Source of the DNA: Rostrohypoxylon terebratum
Lineage: Eukaryota > Ascomycota > Sordariomycetes > Xylariales > Hypoxylaceae
DNA: 64,000 nucleotides
Assembly: GCA_022497145.1 (NCBI GenBank)
Contig: MU385972.1
Coordinates: 18,875-82,874 of the forward strand
Direction of reading: 5' to 3'
The notes under the pieces were generated by a model. That model did not search any database. It was not told the DNA's origin and saw nothing but the letters and a program-made list of their open reading frames with translations. Made by a program: the position numbers and the translations under genes. Below, in pieces: positions 12,340 to 24,300 of this stretch (positions within the stretch are counted from its first letter, which is position 1; each line of letters begins with the position of its first letter).

Positions 12340-14658
12340 CTACGGTGATGTGTTCATCGGCTCTCCACCCATTCCGGGAATCCCTGCCACCGCCGTCGTC
12401 GCGAAGTAGCGCACATCCACATCGTCGTCCTTCTGAAGCTTCTCTAGACTGGGCAGGATCCGCTGCTGGATAAGCTCGGTGGCGCGGGGGGACGTGGTGG
12501 TGGAGGTCGCCGAAGTTCCGGCCTGTTCTAAGCTGTAGATCGTACCCTCCTCCGGAAGTCGCTTGAGAACATCGATGAGCACGGCGTACGTCTTCGCCAC
12601 GTTGAAGCGGATGTTGGGAATGTCATCTCCGACGAGCTTCTCCAGCATAGGGAGAATCGACTTGCCGATAACATCCAAGCTGACGACGGTAGCGAGAGTC
12701 TGTAAGTAGTTAGAACAGTAGGTCAACGTGGAAGAATATTTAAAGCAGAGCAGGGTTACCCACCGAAATTGCAAAGCATGTCGTCATTCGGTACAGGTAA
12801 TTCGGATGAGAGCCCATAGCCATCACCTTAGGAATTATCGCTTCGCTGGCCCACTCAGCGCCGAAGACCTCGGTAAGCTTCTTCAGGTTATGAGTCGCAG
12901 CTTCACGGATAGAGAAGACGGTGTCTCCGAGCCAACTCATGCACAGAGGACTCAACTGCTCGTCGAAGAACTTAACTCCGAGCTGGCTAGCGAGAAGAGG
13001 GATGTACTCGATGATAGCGAGCCGAACTCTCCATTGTTTATCTTCCGCAAGTTGCACGATGGCAGGTAGGAGAGATTGGGAGAGTAGATCAATGCCGATG
13101 ACTAAAGAGTGTCAGGATCAACAGATATTCACGGACAAGGGTATGTATTGGTACGTACCTTGGTTGACGAGTTCAAGTTTGGAAATGATGTGTAGGCGCA
13201 CTTCCGGGAACTCATCCTTCAACATCTGCAAGAACATGGGGAGAAGGTGATCAATAGTCCTACGAAATATTAGTATTCAAAACACCAGCAAGACTGGATG
13301 ATTTGCTAAGTGATCTGACATACTCCTGCTTGCCAAGAATGGGCGCGAGCCCGCTGATCTGGGTGCCGAGGGCAGCACGGACATGCTGAGACGTATCAGA
13401 GACAAGGTCTTCGATGGAACCCATGATATCGTTGAGCAGAGTCGTTCGGTCGACCAGGTTGCAGAAGCCGGGGATCTGGCCGGCGATGGCAGTTCGAACT
13501 TCGGCTTCGTTGTCCTTCAACAACTTGACGAAGGAAGGTACTAGGTCTCGGGAAACAACTTCTTCGTCTACAGCCTTCGCAATCTGTATAACCAATTATT
13601 GTTAGTAGAGGTCATACAAACGACGGTTCAACGAAATCCTTACCTTCTCGAATCTATCAGCAATCATATATCGAACTCTCCAGCTCTTGTCCTCTATCAA
13701 GTTACGTAACGACGTGAGCAAGACGCCGTGGCTGCCTTGTTGCTCTTTAGGCACGACCTCGGCAATAGAAATAAGAATCTCCACCGTCAGTAATCGGACG
13801 CTATCCTGATCGTCTTGTGCAAGGTGTTGGAATAGGGGTATCATTTCGTTGACGACGATAGCCGCAGGCATCTCTTTCACGAACTTAGCCATGTTGGTAG
13901 CAGATTGTCTTCGCACCATGGGTGTATCATCGTGTACTAGGAGACCGAATTGTTGGCGAAGCTGCTCCTGGACGGGCGGGGAGACCTTCTTGTATGGTGT
14001 AGTGAAGAGACCACATCCGGACACTTTAGAGGTGAACCAGTCCGCCTTGGCGAGACGGATAGTCAAAGGGATGAAGTACTCTTCAACTTGCTGGGGCGAA
14101 AGTTCGTTGCAGATCTTGTTGAGCGACTCGACGGCCTGCGGGGAAGTGTTAGTATAGGATAGTAAGTAGCTGCGAGGCTGTCGGGACGGACCTTATCCCG
14201 AACGACGGGTTCTTCGATGGCAGCGAGGTTCTCGAGGGGGGAAAGGAGGACGTGGCCATACTGAGGGCCACCGACGTATTCGATGAAGCTACCTAGCTCT
14301 TCGCTCAGAGCCACGAGAACTTCATCTTCGTCTTCGACCGATTCTATTTCTGGGGTCAGGACTTATTTTTTTTTCCATTTTTTCCATTTTTAGTTTGAGC
14401 GCGGGGGATCAGTATCTGACCGTCTAAGAAGGGGATGAGTTCATCACGAGTGCGCTCTGCACCTAGAGCAAGCGCGATTGTCGAAAGACGATGGATAGCG
14501 TTCAATCGTAGAAGAACATCGTCGTGCTATAAACAAGGTCAGAAGAGATCGGAAGTTGAGATACTAGTGCGTCGACTAGGTCACCGCCTTACCTTTAGCT
14601 CGTCAATGAGTACGGCGATGGGGTAAAGCTCATCGTTCGCATTAGGCGCGTCAGCCAT
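12340..14658 (-). CDS. TPD3: Protein phosphatase 2A scaffold (A) subunit, HEAT repeats
   Basis: Scaffold on which the PP2A catalytic and regulatory subunits assemble. Model of eight exons: complement(join(12340..12699, 12764..13101, 13159..13259, 13324..13583, 13644..14135, 14192..14349, 14421..14526, 14593..14658)), 626 residues. The phases close and the product is an uninterrupted array of HEAT repeats, with signatures such as SFIEYVGGPQYGH, CGLFTTPYKKVSP, SWRVRYMIADRFEK and QWRVRLAIIEYIPLLASQLG. It starts MADAPNANDELYPIAVLIDE, the usual N-terminus. Relative to animal and yeast homologues a short Ser/Thr-rich insert (AGTSATSTTTSPRATE) is present near the C-terminus. All donors are close to gtaagt except gtcaga and gtccgt, which I accept because they keep the conserved sequence. 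Identity is very secure. Confidence 0.96.
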
Positions 14659-16633
14659 GTTGGGATGTAGCTATTCGGTAGCAGATACGAGGGAATAATG
14701 TAGGCGTAGGAGCCGGCAAGGTAAAAGAAAAAAAATACCGGCGAGGTTGCGCTGCTGATCGCGTGGGTTGGAGAGGGTGGTGGAGTGATGCAATAAGAGT
14801 TAGGTCGATGTCGGGTCAATTTGGCGACCTGGGAACTCAGGAAACTGGATACAAAGACCAACGTTTCGCTCGTGCTCCGACACCGAAAAAAATAGGTAAA
14901 TTATCGAACTCGCCAAGAAAAAGGAACAATGACAATGAATTTTATCACAGGTCTTTTTTATAGATGTTCGTCTTATCACCGGGGGGTTTGGTTATGGCTT
15001 TGGTTTTGGTTTTTGGTTTAGTAATTAGATCATCGAGGGGTATCATTCAGGTCAGGTCAAGTTCAGGTTCGTTTGGGTGGTGGTTTCTGGGTGTGGTTGT
15101 GGATGTGGATGTGGATGTGGATGTGGATGTGGATTGTGTTGTGATCAAGAAGATGCTTTTGGTGGAAATAGGTTTAACGCGGGCTAGAGCTTTACTTGCT
15201 ATGGTTACCTCAGGACCAGGTAATGGCTTGTTAGAGATAGGGACCGTAGGGACGATAGCAAGGGGGGACCAAGTCAAGTTCGCACTAAAAAGTAGATGTT
15301 AGAAGGGTTGAATATGTGGCTTAGGCGCCTGTGACGAGATTGAAATCTCTGTTCAGTGTTCAGGATGTTACAGGGTACTACAGGTGCTACAAGTACTATT
15401 TTTATGTACAATACAATACAGATGTGTCCATGGATGTACACACCTAAGCCTACCTAGTAAGGTTCTTACCTTCCACAATCATTGTCTGGATCCTGCCTGC
15501 AATCTGCCACCAATTCCACCACCAATTCTACCTAGCAGTACCACAGCTGCCCCACACTTTGTCACTTCGAATCTTAGCCCCAGTATTACATATATGCACT
15601 TCCCCGCTCTAGGCAATCCGATCCACAGCGCTGTACTATTACGACTAGTACCTAATAGTAACTACGCACTGCACCCCTGAATTACTCTCTCTATCGTCTG
15701 CCATACTATCATAGCTGTCAGGCTGTTTAACTCTTTATATACCGATATTTTATATAGCATTTCAAGGTTGGTATTGTCTCGGTAGAGAGCACACAAAAAA
15801 AAACTATCCACAGTGACCGGTCGATATATTTCTTGTAGTTATCCTTTTGAGAGTTGAAACAGCATCTGCAAATCTCTTGTAAGTCAATATAGCTCATGGC
15901 ATTTCAATTTGATCGAAACAATGGCAATGGCACGCTGTGATGTCACTCTCGAAATTCGTCAACACTAGACGGGAAATTCGTGATGCCTGACAATCTTATC
16001 GAACCCGCGGCCTGCGAATTAGAAGAAAGGGGGTAAAATAGAATTTAGGTTGATTGGAGGGACCATGAGCTTTACATCTTGTTTTAGTGATGTAGGAGAC
16101 AGATGTAGATGTGACTTTAGTGCTGCGTATGAGCTATCATGATATGACTCGGGGTATTATTATATACCTAGTATATGATAACTACCTAGTAGTCGGGCAA
16201 GACATTTCCCGTCGGGAAACCGAAAGGTCTCTCAAGGTAAAACGCTCGACGTTCTAATAAGTATAAATGCCAAAAATGTGTGATTTAAGTTAATTGAATT
16301 CCCCATTGTCAGGTGTGGCTGGTGTTGCACATGAACATGAACTAGTTACTAGGTAGAGAAAGGTACAACAGTTTCCGTACCCTTCACGATAAGCTTTTCA
16401 CGTTTTAGCCCCAACCCCTTAAATCCCTGACCTGAATATTAGTACGCTATTGCATTACCCGATATTCATGGTGGGGTTGTAAACGTCGTAAACTGCGACG
16501 CAAATGAATTTGTGAAATCGCTGGTGATTTGTGACTCAGAACAACCACATTTTCACCATCTGCCCATTGCGCAAACTTCTTTGGTCTCTAGGCTCTACTC
16601 GACCCTCGGCCCTTTGAAAGGGCTACATAGAAT
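14659..16633. other. Long divergent intergenic region, PP2A-A / PheRS beta
   Basis: Nearly 2 kb without a supported gene. It holds a GTGGAT tandem, a short hairpin at 16205-16219, and pyrimidine-rich leader sequence just before the PheRS start. Small frames at 14964-15302 and 15384-15680 are repeat-driven or featureless. Confidence 0.5.
15099..15134 (+). repeat. (GTGGAT)6 microsatellite
   Basis: Six exact tandem copies of GTGGAT, within a G/T-rich stretch that continues on both sides. Confidence 0.95.
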
Positions 16634-18548
16634 ATGCCTACCATCTCCGTCGACAAGTACGACCTCTTCGAGGCCCTAGGTCAAAAGTACGTGACCCCTC
16701 TGCCTCTTCTGCCCCTCTTCTACCGCAGCCTGAATGTGAAAATCACCCCGCTTACACACGACGATGTGTAGGTACACCACCGAGGAGTTTGAAGACCTAT
16801 GTTTCGAGTTTGGCATCGAACTAGACGAGGACACCGAGAATGAAGAGAGACCTATCGTCGACGGTGTACAAGAACCGCCTCAGCTTAAGATCGAGATCCC
16901 CGCCAACCGATATGACATGCTCTGCTTCGAGGGCATTGCCCTCATGCTCAACATCTTCCGTGGAAAGCAACCCACGCCCAACTTCAAACTGGTCCAACCC
17001 GCCAGTGGTAACCTTGAAACCATCACAGTTCTCGAGGATACCACGCAAGTTCGGCCATTAGTTGCTTGCGCCATCCTCCGCAACATCAAGTTCACCCAGA
17101 AAAGCTACGATTCCTTCATTGCGCTGCAAGACAAGTTACATCAGAACCTCGCGCGGAATCGTACCTTAGTCGCCATCGGAACCCACGATCTAGATACCAT
17201 CAAAGGCCCCTTCACATACGAAGCGCGACCGCCGAAGGACATCAGCTTCGTGCCGCTCAACCAGACCAAGGTGATGAATGGGGAGGAGTTGATGGAATTC
17301 TACGGAAAAGACCGACATCTAGGACGATACCTACACATCATCAAAGACAAGCCAGTATACCCCGTCATCTACGACGCAAACAGAGTAGTCTGTTCTCTCC
17401 CGCCCATAATCAACGGCGACCACTCCAAGATTAAGCTCAGCAGCACGAACGTCTTTATAGAATGTACGGCCACGGACAAGACCAAGCTGGAGATCGTCAT
17501 CAACATGATGGTGACCATGTTCAGCACCTACGCCGCCGAGCCTTTCACCGTCGAGCCCGTCAAGGTCATCTCCGACCACAACGGGCAAACCAGAATAACC
17601 CCCAACCTGTCGTCGCGCACCGACACCGTCGAGGTCGAGTACCTGAACGGGTGTCTAGGTCTTTCGGAATCGCCAGAGAGCATCAGCAAGCTCCTCTCCA
17701 AGATGGCCCTGAGCGCCAAGCCTTCCGAGGCCGACCCGAAGAATTTGATCGAGGTTACTATCCCCCCTACGCGCGCCGACATCCTACAACGATGCGACAT
17801 CATGGAGGACCTAGGCATAGCCTACGGTTTCAACCGTCTGCCCCGCATGACCGTTACGAAGACCGTCGGCAAACCGCTCGGCCTGAACAAGCTGGCGGAC
17901 ATCGTTCGCCTCGAGTGTGGCATGGCTGGATGGCTAGAAGTGATGCCTTTGATCTTGTGCAGTCACGACGAGAACTTCGCGTGGCTGAACCGCAAGGACG
18001 ACGGGAAGACGGCGGTGCGGCTCGCGAACCCCAAGACCGCCGAGTACCAGATCGTGCGGACGTCGCTGCTGCCCGGGCTGCTGAAGACGATCCGCGAGAA
18101 CAAGGGCCACAGCGTGCCCTTCCGCATCTTCGAGACCTCGGACGTCGTGTTCCAGGACCCGACCCTCGAGCGGCGCGCGCGCAACGTGCGGCACTTCGCC
18201 GCCGCGTGGTACGGCAAGACGTCCGGGTTCGAGGAGGTGCACGGTCTGCTGGACCGCGTCATGGCGATGCTGCGGCAGGCCTTCCTCGCCCACGAGGAGG
18301 GTCTCCCCGCCGCCAAGGACGTCGGCCGCGAGACCGAGCCCGACCCCACGAAGCGCGACGGCTACTGGCTCGACCCCATCGACGAGCCGACCTTCTTCCC
18401 CGGCCGCGCCGCCGCGGTCTACGCTCGTATCGACGGCAAGACCGCCCGGATTGGCGAGTTCGGTATCCTTCACCCGACCGTCCTTGAGAACTTCGAGTTG
18501 AAGTATCCCGTCAGTACGCTAGAGATTAACCTTCAGGTCTTCTTATAA
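16634..18548 (+). CDS. FRS1: Cytosolic phenylalanyl-tRNA synthetase beta subunit
   Basis: Beta chain of the alpha2-beta2 enzyme that charges tRNA-Phe; it carries the editing and tRNA-contact domains. Model: join(16634..16686, 16772..18548), 609 residues (yeast about 595). The first exon encodes MPTISVDKYDLFEALGQK and the 85-base intron splits a Lys codon to give KYTTEEFEDLCFEFGIELDE, the standard N-terminus. An ATG at 16764 in the ORF is only the acceptor-side reading and is not the start. Recognisable parts are the B3/B4 editing region (around LEITVLEDTTQVRP to PPIINGDHSKI), the B5 domain (EVTIPPTRADILQRCDIMED) and the catalytic-like core at the C-terminus. Codon use becomes strongly GC-ending after about 17900. 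Identity is very secure. Confidence 0.97.
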
Positions 18549-19187
18549 GGGGAGACGTGCGGACGCGGATAAGGAAAACGGGGATTTGAAGGCGAAGTGT
18601 TTGGATGGTTTGTGGCTTGGAAGCTACTTCATACCTAGTACCTGGTACTGATGCCGCGTTTGATGATAATTCGATGAAAATGGGCTTAGATAGGAAGCCT
18701 AGCTGAATCAACAGGAATGAACCAACATCTGGCCTTGCTCGATATACGCTCGTGATTGTATCCGTATGTCATAATTCCACGTAGGACTTTTCGCCTTCGA
18801 GGTGTCTGCGTAGTAGAACAGCATACACTATTACGCAATTAGCACAACCTGAAGGATCCTCGTATTTCTTACTTCCCCTTCTCTCCCACATATAAATTTT
18901 ACAGGTCCGAATCATAGTCCCAGTTCGTAACAATGATCACATTTCATTCCGTTTCGTTTCGTTTCATCTCATATTCCATATTCATAATCGCCGCAACCTT
19001 AACACCCCTTCTTTAACGTAACACCGTGCTCTTAGAAAACGGCCTTTCCCCTTCCCCTTCTTCTTCTTCTTCTTCTCCTAATGTCCTCTAAGACTCTTGA
19101 AGGCATCAAGACTAGTAGTAGTAGTAAGTACGTTACACCATCCATCTACTTCCCCACTTAGCAGGTACCCATATAGAAGCAGACCGA
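18549..19187. other. Convergent spacer PheRS beta / myotubularin
   Basis: No gene signal. Contains (TTC)6 at 19058-19075 and a short TAG tandem near 19113-19127. Confidence 0.55.
19058..19075 (+). repeat. (TTC)6 microsatellite
   Basis: Six tandem TTC units in the 3' flank of both convergent genes. Confidence 0.9.
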
Positions 19188-21775
19188 CTACACGAAATCC
19201 AGCCCTTCCTTCTCGGTTCCCGTCGTCGTCGACATATCGGCCATTTCCTGCTCCCCCTTGACACCTCCTTTCCTACTTTCACCTCCGCCGCCATTACTAT
19301 TTCCGTTCCCGCTTAACCCTAACCCTACGCCGTTCCCGCTCCCCCTATCTTCGATGGGACCCCCGAACAACCCTCGCCCGATATCGAGCCCCGCAACGCC
19401 GTCCCTAATCTTAGCGAGGTTCGTAGCGAAGGCTCCCGGCGTGTCCGCGCTAGCGCTATGCTTTAGGCTTCCTACGACCCTTTCCTCCGGCGTGAGGGCT
19501 TCGTGCGCGGTTTCTACGCCGGTGAGCACGCTTTGGCTCGTCGGCAGGCCCGGAGGTTGGGATTGCGGGCTTGGGGGCGGGCGGGGAGATCGGGAATTAT
19601 TGCTCGGTGGACTGGAAAACCCGCCTGGTATGTTACCCATGCCGTATGTGCCGAGTCTCTCGTCCCTAGCCGCCGCTAGGTCGAGATGCTCGTTCATCTC
19701 TGCATCCGAGCGACCGAAGAGTTGATGCCACCATCGCACGTCAGAGAGTTTGGGGAAGAGGAGTCTTTCGCGCCCACTTTGCCGGTCGTCGATTGTGGCG
19801 TCGTAGTCGCGGTTGATAAACTCCGGTTTCCGTGATAAGAAGTAGTCCCACACAGACCTTGTTCTCTCGCTAGCATGCGCGTCTTTCCTGGCTTTTTCGC
19901 TGTTCCATAGAAAAGTCCCGTATTGTGCGGCGTATAAGTGGTAGAGCAGTCTCCGTAGGAATCGTTCGTTAAACTCGAAGCGATTGGGATGCTGCCTCAA
20001 CAGTTGGTAAGTGGCGTCGAGGAATTGGTGGAACACGGGCGAAATTTCATTTGGCTTGGTAGCTTCACTAGCTTCTGTAGCAGCGAGTTTCTTGGCTTGT
20101 GGTGGGTCTTCAGGGGGTGACGCAATACCGTCGCCATCAGATTCAGGATTGCTATCATTATTGCGGCTTTTGTTGAAGAAGCGCTTCGCACTTGCGAGCG
20201 CATTTTCAAAGGCCTCGCCAGCACGCCCATCCGACTCCCCAGGTTGAATCGCAGAACCAGCCAAGGCGTCCTTCTCAACTACGAACCACTTTTCGTGATT
20301 AAGAAGGCCGGAGCGTTGTTGGAACATGTGTCCGAAGGAAAGCCAATCTTTCTCTATCAACACAATGAATCCTTCGATGGTGCGGTAATAAGGATCCAAC
20401 ATCAGCTGTGACAGGGCTGATAGTTGGCTTGTGCGATCCCAACCGTCCGAGCAGTGTATCAGGACGTGCGAGTGTTTTATACCCACCTGCCGTGCAATCA
20501 AGGCCGATCCGTCGAGAATGCCGGTAATATGCTTTAGCCACCCACTCTTTGCTAAGAGTTCGCGATTCGGTGGTAAGCGGGAGATATCACCGTCTTTGAG
20601 TGCCTCTATGACACTATTGAGGGACTCTCTCATGACGTGGATATTCTCAATATTCAAATAAGCTTTCTTAGCAAATTTGTAATATTCCATATTCTCTGAC
20701 CCTTTTCCCATCGCCTGCATAACAACCGCGTTGATGGTCGGCCGAGCATCCACGATGAGATTACTTTGTTGGGCGCCATATACCAGACGTTTCCCAGTCT
20801 TTGAATCGTAATTGTTATCGTCGTTGCCGGCGATAAGTTCGTCCTCTAAGCGTTCGGTATCTGAAGGTTCCGGTTCCCAACTCTCCCCTCTAAGGTCTGC
20901 TTGGCTAGAAGCCGGACTTGGCTCTGCCGTTTCCGATGCGGCAGCGTCTATTCCGTTAAATTCGACGGTAGCCGAAGCAGAAAAGCATGCGCTAACCAAC
21001 TTCTCGTCCTGGATGCTTCGATTTCCCCTGAAACCTACCATAGGCTGGGAGCTTCGCGTGATGGAGCAATTGTTAAGGGAGTGAAGATATGTCAGCACGG
21101 GTATGCGCTGTCTAGATCGGTACGAGCTAGCATACTTTATAACGTTGTCAGATATCTTGGAGGGAACAACGAGCATGCTGGGGTAGGTCGGGGAGAAGGT
21201 GTAGTCCTTATTTATGGAAGATATCCTCCATCCTCTATCAACAGATTTTGTGCTTATGCCCTGCCTTCGAAACTCAGCCCTGGGGTCGTACAAGTGCCAT
21301 CCATTGAACGGTTTTTCCAGCTTCAGGGGTTGGTAGCTGAACGCGTATAACTTCTCAATGCTACCGAGCCGGCACGTGCGGTTGCGAATGTACTCAAACG
21401 CTTCTCGCGAGTGGGCTTCGTCATGGAAGTTGAAGTTCATAAAGGTAAAATCCCGACATCGTAGTCTTATGGAGGAGGGTCTACCCGTTACACTAGGACA
21501 TGGTCTAAAGACACAGTTTGCGATTATGGGGTAAGCGATATAAACCTCGCGGGTTTTCGGGGCGTTCGGCTGGGGTGCTACACCGTCGGGAAGTATATTA
21601 GGAAATACAAATATAATATGGTGCTCTGTCAGATGAAGTTCGCCAGAGTGTTTCTCGCCTCCTCTTATGGCATCAACATTGGGTATCTAGATTGGCGGAT
21701 GCGTATTAGCGACAAGCAAAGAACTGAGGGTAGAGGAAGCGGAGGAAGAAGCTCGTTTACCTTTTTAATGTGCAT
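19188..21775 (-). CDS. YMR1: Myotubularin-family phosphoinositide 3-phosphatase
   Basis: Removes the 3-phosphate from PI3P and PI(3,5)P2 on endosomal and vacuolar membranes. Model: complement(join(19188..21686, 21761..21775)), 837 residues. The first exon is only five codons (MHIKK) and joins to IPNVDAIRGGEKHSGELHL, the PH-GRAM domain; in the open frame alone the protein would start at an internal Met (21440) and lose this domain. The active site is HCSDGWDRTSQ, matching the CX5R signature, with Cys near residue 417 and Arg near 423. It is followed by the conserved IEKDWLSFGHMFQQRSG. The last 180 residues are low-complexity Gly/Pro/Ser. The protein should therefore be catalytically active, unlike pseudophosphatase paralogues. 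Confidence 0.93.
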
Positions 21776-22847
21776 CTTCAAAGTCGAACGAGTAGTAGAT
21801 TTACAGGGAAGGGATTAAAAGGACAGACTGCACGTGTTGTCGCATTTGCCAGAAAGAGACGAGAACCTTTGGGTGCTTGAGAGCCCTCAAGGCTGATTGG
21901 GAATCCAGATCGACTAGTCAAAAAATAGTGGATGGTAACTACAGAAAACGAAGAGTAAGGTGATGGGCTGATGAGTTGGTGGTCGATGGTCGATGGTCGA
22001 TGGTCAATGGTCAATGGTCAATGTACCTATGCAGGTAAAACTTTCACGGGTATTCAACTTTGAATGATAATAGAGAGAAATATATTACGCCATGGTGTAT
22101 TCTGAGTTGGCAGAGCACCATATGTCAAAATGATCAAAATGATCAAGAAGTCAACATTGAACAACGAAATGTCAGAGTGCAAAAGTGCAGGTGGTCACAG
22201 TGCACATTGAATGTCCAGCTTTGGTCCCGCGTTAAGTGCATCTACACTAAACTGCTCTTAAAGCTAGGTGCTAAGCTAGCCCTGAAGATGGTCCTGGGTT
22301 ACTGGGTTACTGAGTTTTGACGTGGGGCAACTTGGGGGGTAACAGTACATTCGATTTGTATCATACTAGGTATGCATCTCGGTGCCAGTAACAAGAAAGG
22401 CATACGTAAGGCGAGGCTGAGAAAATTGGAAAAAAGAAATTCGGAGAATTTAGGTACGTACACCCATATGTGGCTGATGACCGACGTCACAATCGATAGA
22501 CTGGAGGTTTTCTTTATTAGTAAAATTAGAAGTCTTCGGATGGTACGTACCCAGGTAGCCTTAGCGTCAATGAAAGAAGTGGGGTCTTCTGCTTTAAGTC
22601 TGGTCGCATCCCCCGGTTCGCTACTTCCCTTATCTAATCGCCTTTTTGAATTGAAGCCCACAAACCTGAACCCTAAGCTAAAAAATTCACGGGCAAAAAT
22701 TACTGCCAGTCTAGCAAAGTACCCCCGAATTTTGGTGAGGAACTACAATCCAACCCGGCAGTAGAACACAACTCTCCATCTTCAACTTTCGCAACCCGCA
22801 CACTCCCATTCTTCCAAAACCCGTCATCACTTCGATCAATCTTCAAG
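21776..22847. other. Divergent promoter region, myotubularin / uS3
   Basis: Contains a two-part 7-base tandem repeat (21981-22022) and, about 175 bases before the uS3 start, an AACCCTAAG word (22669-22677) resembling the telobox seen in some ribosomal-protein promoters; the latter link is only inference. The 70 bases before the uS3 ATG are C/T-rich. Confidence 0.5.
21981..22022 (+). repeat. 7-base tandem: three GGTCGAT then three GGTCAAT
   Basis: Six contiguous heptamers; the first three carry CpG and the last three carry CpA at the same position. Confidence 0.95.
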
Positions 22848-23801
22848 ATGGCCGTCCCGGGTTCTCAAATGTAAGTATTTGCCAGATTCCAATTTAAATT
22901 CCATGACATCGGTCGTCGCAAATAGCAAAACCGATACCCCTCCTCAGCGAAGCGAGATTCCACATTTCACGATAGCTTCAACCCATTCCCTCATTCATTT
23001 CCCACTCTATTCCTTCAGCATACTAATTTATATTCGACGCACAGTTCCAAGCGCAGAAAGTTCGTCGCTGACGGTGTCTTCTACGCCGAGCTGAACGAGT
23101 TCTTCCAGCGCGAGTTGGCCGAGGAGGGCTACTCCGGCGTCGAAGTCCGCGTCACGCCCACCGTGACCGACATCATCATCCGCGCGACGCACACCCAGGA
23201 GGTTCTCGGCGAGCAGGGCCGCCGCATCCGCGAGCTCACCTCCCTCATCCAGAAGCGGTTCAAGTTCCCCGAGAACTCCGTCTCCCTCTACGCCGCCAAG
23301 GTCCAGAACCGCGGTCTCTCCGCCGTCGCCCAGTGCGAGTCGCTGCGCTACAAGCTCCTTAACGGTCTCGCCGTCCGTCGTGCCTGCTATGGTGTCCTTC
23401 GCTTTATTATGGAGTCGGGCGCCAAGGGTTGCGAGGTCGTCGTCTCCGGCAAGCTGCGCGCCGCCCGTGCCAAGTCCATGAAGTTCACCGACGGCTTCAT
23501 GATCCACTCCGGTCAGCCCGCCCGCGACTTCATCGACAGCGCCACCCGCCACGTCCTCCTCCGCCAGGGTGTGCTCGGTATCAAGGTCAAGATCATGCGC
23601 GGCTCCGACCCCGAGGGCAAGGCCGGCCCCTCCAAGTCTCTCCCCGACGCCGTCACCATCATCGAGCCCAAGGAAGAATCCAGCATCGTCACCCCCATGA
23701 GCCAAGACTACGGCGCCAAGGCCCTCCAGATCCAGGCCCAAGCCGAGGCCGCCCGCGCCGCCGAGGAAGGTGGCGAGGAGGCCGCCCCCGCGGAGGAATA
23801 G
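22848..23801 (+). CDS. RPS3: 40S ribosomal protein uS3
   Basis: Small-subunit protein at the mRNA entry channel. Model: join(22848..22870, 23045..23801), 259 residues. The first exon, MAVPGSQI, is split by a 174-base intron (gtaagt to cacag), giving ISKRRKFVADGVFYAELNEF, the universal start of eukaryotic uS3. The KH domain contains QEVLGEQGRRIRELT with its GXXG-type loop, and the C-terminal S3 domain contains YGVLRFIMESGAKGCEVVVS and KSMKFTDGFMIHSGQPARD. The tail is Ala/Glu-rich, ending AAPAEE. Codon bias is extreme (nearly all C-ending), as expected for a highly expressed gene, and this creates a long antisense open frame that is not real. Identity is certain. Confidence 0.98.
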
Positions 23802-24269
23802 ATTTGAGCAGTCGGTGCTGGACTCCTCAAACCGAAAAAAACACACACTGGTATGGGACAAGATGGAAACAAGGGGCGAAAGATGGGCATCTGACGAAGG
23901 AAACGTGTAATTTTTTGCTCTTAAACGAGAGGGCGAAAAAATGGAAAGATTACTTCGGCGTACTTTGATCATCATTTGCATTGTTGGGACGGGAAACTAC
24001 CACAAACCGATGAGTTGCGATTCTTACTAGGATGGCCGACGCTATGTCGAGCTGGTTTATGCTATGATAATGGCAAATCGTTACATGAATTTGTTTGATA
24101 TTTTCTGTGATATGAGACCACGATGAGTGCCAGTGATATGGTGAAATTCGTAAATGTTAGACCATACTGAGTATACTACCTTCCATCTGTTTCTTCCTGT
24201 ACTCATGGACCTTCATACAGCCTTGTTTCTAAGACGATTAATCTAGATTAATCCTATTTTTCACCATGG

Positions 24270-24300
<31 letters not shown>

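Noticed and set aside
14964..15302. Plus-strand frame of 112 codons upstream of PheRS beta
   Set aside because: Much of it is a Val-Asp run made by the GTGGAT tandem; no other coding sign.
19313..19327. Telomere-like ttaaccctaaccctac
   Set aside because: Only two repeat units, lying inside the coding sequence of the myotubularin tail (Gly/Leu-rich on the coding strand).
23028..23981. Long minus-strand open frame (317 codons) opposite uS3
   Set aside because: Produced by the strong C-ending codon bias of uS3; its Gly/Asp/Leu-rich translation has no family resemblance.
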